From NCBI GenBank assembly GCA_002307905.1, contig DBUL01000137.1, positions 7,048 to 15,117 of the forward strand: a DNA stretch of 8,070 nucleotides, read 5' to 3'. Source of the DNA: Rhizobiaceae bacterium UBA1291. Its GTDB lineage: Bacteria; Pseudomonadota; Alphaproteobacteria; Rhizobiales; Rhizobiaceae. The translations under genes and the position numbers were made by a program. Shown here one piece after another: positions 6,963-8,070 of this stretch. Each line of letters opens with the position of its first letter. The first letter of the stretch is position 1. A model generated the notes under the pieces. That model was not told the origin of the DNA. It saw only the letters and a program-made list of their open reading frames with translations, and searched no databases.

Positions 6963-6993
6963 TCCCTACCCCTTCCAGCGGGTGGAAGGTCAA
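6963..6993 (-). promoter_or_regulatory. MerR/CueR-type copper-responsive promoter for copB
   Basis: On the minus strand, TTGACC (-35, 6993-6988) and TAGGGA (-10, 6968-6963) are separated by exactly 19 bases. This over-long spacing is the hallmark of MerR-family promoters, which need the regulator to twist the DNA. Over the -35 and spacer lies the perfect 7-5-7 dyad CCTTCCA-CCCGC-TGGAAGG (6989-6971), very close to the CueR operator of the E. coli copA promoter. It points at copB, 94 bases away. The regulator gene itself is not in the window, so CueR control is inferred from the site. Confidence 0.85.
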
Positions 6994-7004
6994 GTCCTTT
7001 TTCT

Positions 7005-7324
7005 TCAAGAACGAACTCGGTCTCGACCACAACGAGAGCCGATCCTGGCACGGCTGGCATCGCCACGTTTCGCTCGTCATGCTCGCCTTCGCCATGATGG
7101 CCACCATCCGCCATGAGGCCAATGCCGCGCTCCCAAAACGACGCGCCGGACAGGATCGGGAACCCGCCGCTCATCCGCTGGTCGGTTCAGGAATCCGCCG
7201 CATCGCCACCCGCCTTGCACGACGGCATATCCACCCCGCCCATGTCATCGCATGGTCGCTGTGGCGACGCGCTCATCAGGCCGTAGCTCAGCGAGCTCAT
7301 CTCAAATCAAAAATGCAAATGTAA
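7005..7324 (+). pseudogene. Transposase 3' remnant, IS701/IS4-like, truncated and frameshifted
   Basis: The stretch encodes the recognisable C-terminal end of a DDE transposase. ELGLDHNESRSWHGWHRHV is followed by LVMLAFAMMATIRHEANA, and after a linker by IRRIATRLARR, then PAHVIAWSLWRRAHQAVAQR ending in KMQM and TAA at 7322-7324. The segment LIRWSVQE (7170-7193) reads in a different frame from the parts on either side, so there are at least two shifts: one between about 7125 and 7160, and one near 7191-7194, where a missing A would restore QEIRRIA. The N-terminal part, including the catalytic region expected before ELGLDH, is gone. The left limit is not exact; similarity fades between about 6995 and 7010, right beside the copB promoter. 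I found no terminal repeats. Confidence 0.8.
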
Positions 7325-7378
7325 TGCTACGCTCCATACGCCTCCCCATACCGAATATGGCATGGCCAGTCCATGGAT

Positions 7379-7392
7379 TTGATGTATGTCAA
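7379..7392. promoter_or_regulatory. FNR/FixK-type binding box
   Basis: TTGAT-GTAT-GTCAA matches the FNR consensus TTGAT-N4-ATCAA at 9 of 10 positions and fully fits the looser TTGAY-N4-RTCAA form typical of alphaproteobacterial FixK/Dnr sites. For plus-strand transcription a class II start would fall near 7427; the matching -10 area (CTAGCACG, 7415-7422) is poor. The likeliest target is the glucoamylase-like gene, 248 bases downstream. Orientation and use are inferred. Confidence 0.45.
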
Positions 7393-7511
7393 GGATAGTC
7401 GTCATGATCGGGAGCTAGCACGCCGGATTCCATCGTTCTTCTACGTCGCGCCGCCCGCGTGTCGAGCCAAAAACTAGAGTGGAAGAGGTTCAGGGGAGTT
7501 TGTCAGGTCGT

Positions 7512-7643
7512 ATGGCGAATGTGATGCGGCCAGGGGCTGTCGACAGCGCGAGGGGGTTGCCGTTGACCCCCCTGCGCGATCCAACTGAGGCTCTGCTGAT
7601 GCGAGGCCCTTCCCTGAAGCACATTCGGTCTGGTTCGTCGTGA
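7512..7643 (+). CDS. Doubtful small ORF overlapping the glucoamylase-like start
   Basis: An ATG at 7512 opens a 43-codon frame (MANVMRPGAVDSARGLPL and onward) whose TGA at 7641-7643 overlaps the GTG of the next gene as GTGA, the arrangement of translationally coupled genes. A GTG at 7479 would give 54 codons. TCAGG lies four bases before the ATG and AGGGGAG further up, so the ribosome site is mediocre. The product has no recognisable family, signal peptide or hydrophobic segment. It may be a leader peptide or chance. Confidence 0.2.
   Translation: MANVMRPGAVDSARGLPLTPLRDPTEALLMRGPSLKHIRSGSS
7547..7578 (+). other. Hairpin in the leader of the glucoamylase-like gene
   Basis: GGGGGT (7552-7557) pairs with ACCCCC (7566-7571) around the loop TGCCGTTG. 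CGCG on each side (7547-7550 and 7575-7578) can extend the stem across a small asymmetric internal loop. It lies inside the doubtful small ORF and 61 bases before the GTG. No U-run follows, so it does not look like a terminator. Confidence 0.4.
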
Positions 7644-8070
7644 GTACGCCTGCCTCCGACGACGATCTCGCGACACTGCAGCGGGAGACTTTCGACTACT
7701 TCGTTCGGGAAGCCAACCCGGCCAACGGGCTAGTTCGCGATAAAACCGAAGAGAACTGGCCGGCAAGCATCGCGGCTACGGGACTTGCGCTTGCATGTTA
7801 TCCGGTCGGCGTGAAGAACGGGTACATGAGCCGCGGGGCGGCTGCGGAGCGCACGCTGGCTACCCTTCGCTTCTTCTGGGAAAGCCCACATGGGCCGGAG
7901 CCCGACGCCACCGGGCACCGCGGCTTCTATTATCACTTCCTGGACATGGAAACCGGCCGGCGGGCCTGGCGTTGCGAGCTTTCGACGATCGACAGCACGT
8001 TCCTACTGGCCGGAGGGTTGACAGCAGCAGCGTTCTTCAACGCCGATACGCGAGCGGAAGCCGAGATACG
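7640..8070 (+). CDS. Glucoamylase-like (PF10091-type) protein, N-terminal part, cut by window edge
   Basis: The reading frame is open from 7589, and its only start before the conserved region is the GTG at 7640, giving 143 codons to the edge. Family-typical stretches are LQRETFDYFVREANPANGLVRDK near residues 13-35 (here given only as landmarks), a helical ASIAATGLALACYPVG, then GFYYHFLDMETGRRAW and ELSTIDSTFLLAGGLTAAAF. These match the Glycoamylase domain family, with (alpha/alpha)6-barrel proteins acting on glucans, some of them on beta-1,2-glucans, and a related domain in cyclic beta-glucan synthases. Activity cannot be told from this part. No signal peptide is seen, so as it stands it would be cytoplasmic unless the start is elsewhere. 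No good ribosome site precedes the GTG. It diverges from the copper genes and may belong to a separate carbohydrate unit to the right. Confidence 0.85.
   Translation, partial: MSTPASDDDLATLQRETFDYFVREANPANGLVRDKTEENWPASIAATGLALACYPVGVKNGYMSRGAAAERTLATLRFFWESPHGPEPDATGHRGFYYHFLDMETGRRAWRCELSTIDSTFLLAGGLTAAAFFNADTRAEAEI

Larger units (their letters stand above)
7325..7639. other. Intergenic region upstream of the glucoamylase-like gene
   Basis: No confident gene lies here. The stretch holds an FNR/FixK-type box (7379-7392), a doubtful 43-codon ORF (7512-7643) that overlaps the next start, and a GC-rich hairpin (7547-7578). No clear tRNA or sRNA is seen. The first part may be residual insertion-sequence end, but no inverted repeat was recognised. 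Confidence 0.6.

Noticed and set aside
6959..7174. Minus-strand open frame of 71 codons upstream of copB
   Set aside because: It lies antisense to the transposase remnant and covers the CueR-type promoter; the His in it come from that shadow. No family resemblance.
7503..7936. Two minus-strand open frames of 87 and 68 codons opposite the glucoamylase-like gene
   Set aside because: Low-complexity Arg/Pro/Ser products opposite a recognisable domain; shadows.
1..8070. CRISPR arrays, tRNA or rRNA genes, and tandem repeats
   Set aside because: Nothing resembling regularly spaced repeats, a tRNA cloverleaf or rRNA was noticed on either strand by eye.

Overview
The window is G+C-rich and looks like an accessory segment of an alphaproteobacterial genome, most likely from the Rhizobiales or a close relative. 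That placement is inferred from base composition, the protein families present, FNR/FixK-like boxes and a fragment of a proteobacterial DDE transposase; no rRNA or other phylogenetic marker is present.

Seven genes lie head to tail on the minus strand, so transcription runs from high to low coordinates. First is copB (4794-6869), a P1B-3-type copper-exporting ATPase with a His-rich N-terminus. It is followed by four predicted exported proteins: a small His/Cys-rich protein of unknown function (4262-4687), a YVTN-type beta-propeller (3078-4196), a Met-rich LTXXQ/Spy-like protein (2415-3020) and a CopG/DUF411 copper protein (1863-2321). After these come an uncharacterised ATP-grasp-like enzyme (452-1810) and the N-terminal third of a domain of phosphoketolase (1-280, cut by the window edge). 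The first five genes read as one copper-handling unit: export from the cytoplasm by CopB, then binding, buffering or protection in the periplasm. Gaps between neighbours are 52 to 106 bases within this unit, and 171 bases before the phosphoketolase gene.

The minus-strand unit starts at a textbook MerR/CueR-type promoter (6963-6993): a TTGACC -35, a 19-base spacer holding a 7-5-7 dyad, and a -10. A second, weaker candidate promoter lies between copB and the next gene. It pairs an FNR-like box with a -10 at class II spacing, which would allow oxygen-linked expression of the exported proteins. Two GC-rich hairpins sit at or just after stop codons inside the unit.

The 770 bases between copB and the right-hand gene hold the CueR-type promoter, a truncated and frameshifted IS701/IS4-like transposase 3' end on the plus strand (about 7005-7324), a good FNR/FixK-type box (7379-7392), a doubtful small ORF and a leader hairpin. 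A plus-strand glucoamylase-like (PF10091-type) gene then starts with GTG at 7640 and runs off the right edge. No copper regulator gene, CopZ, multicopper oxidase or RND efflux gene is seen in the window.
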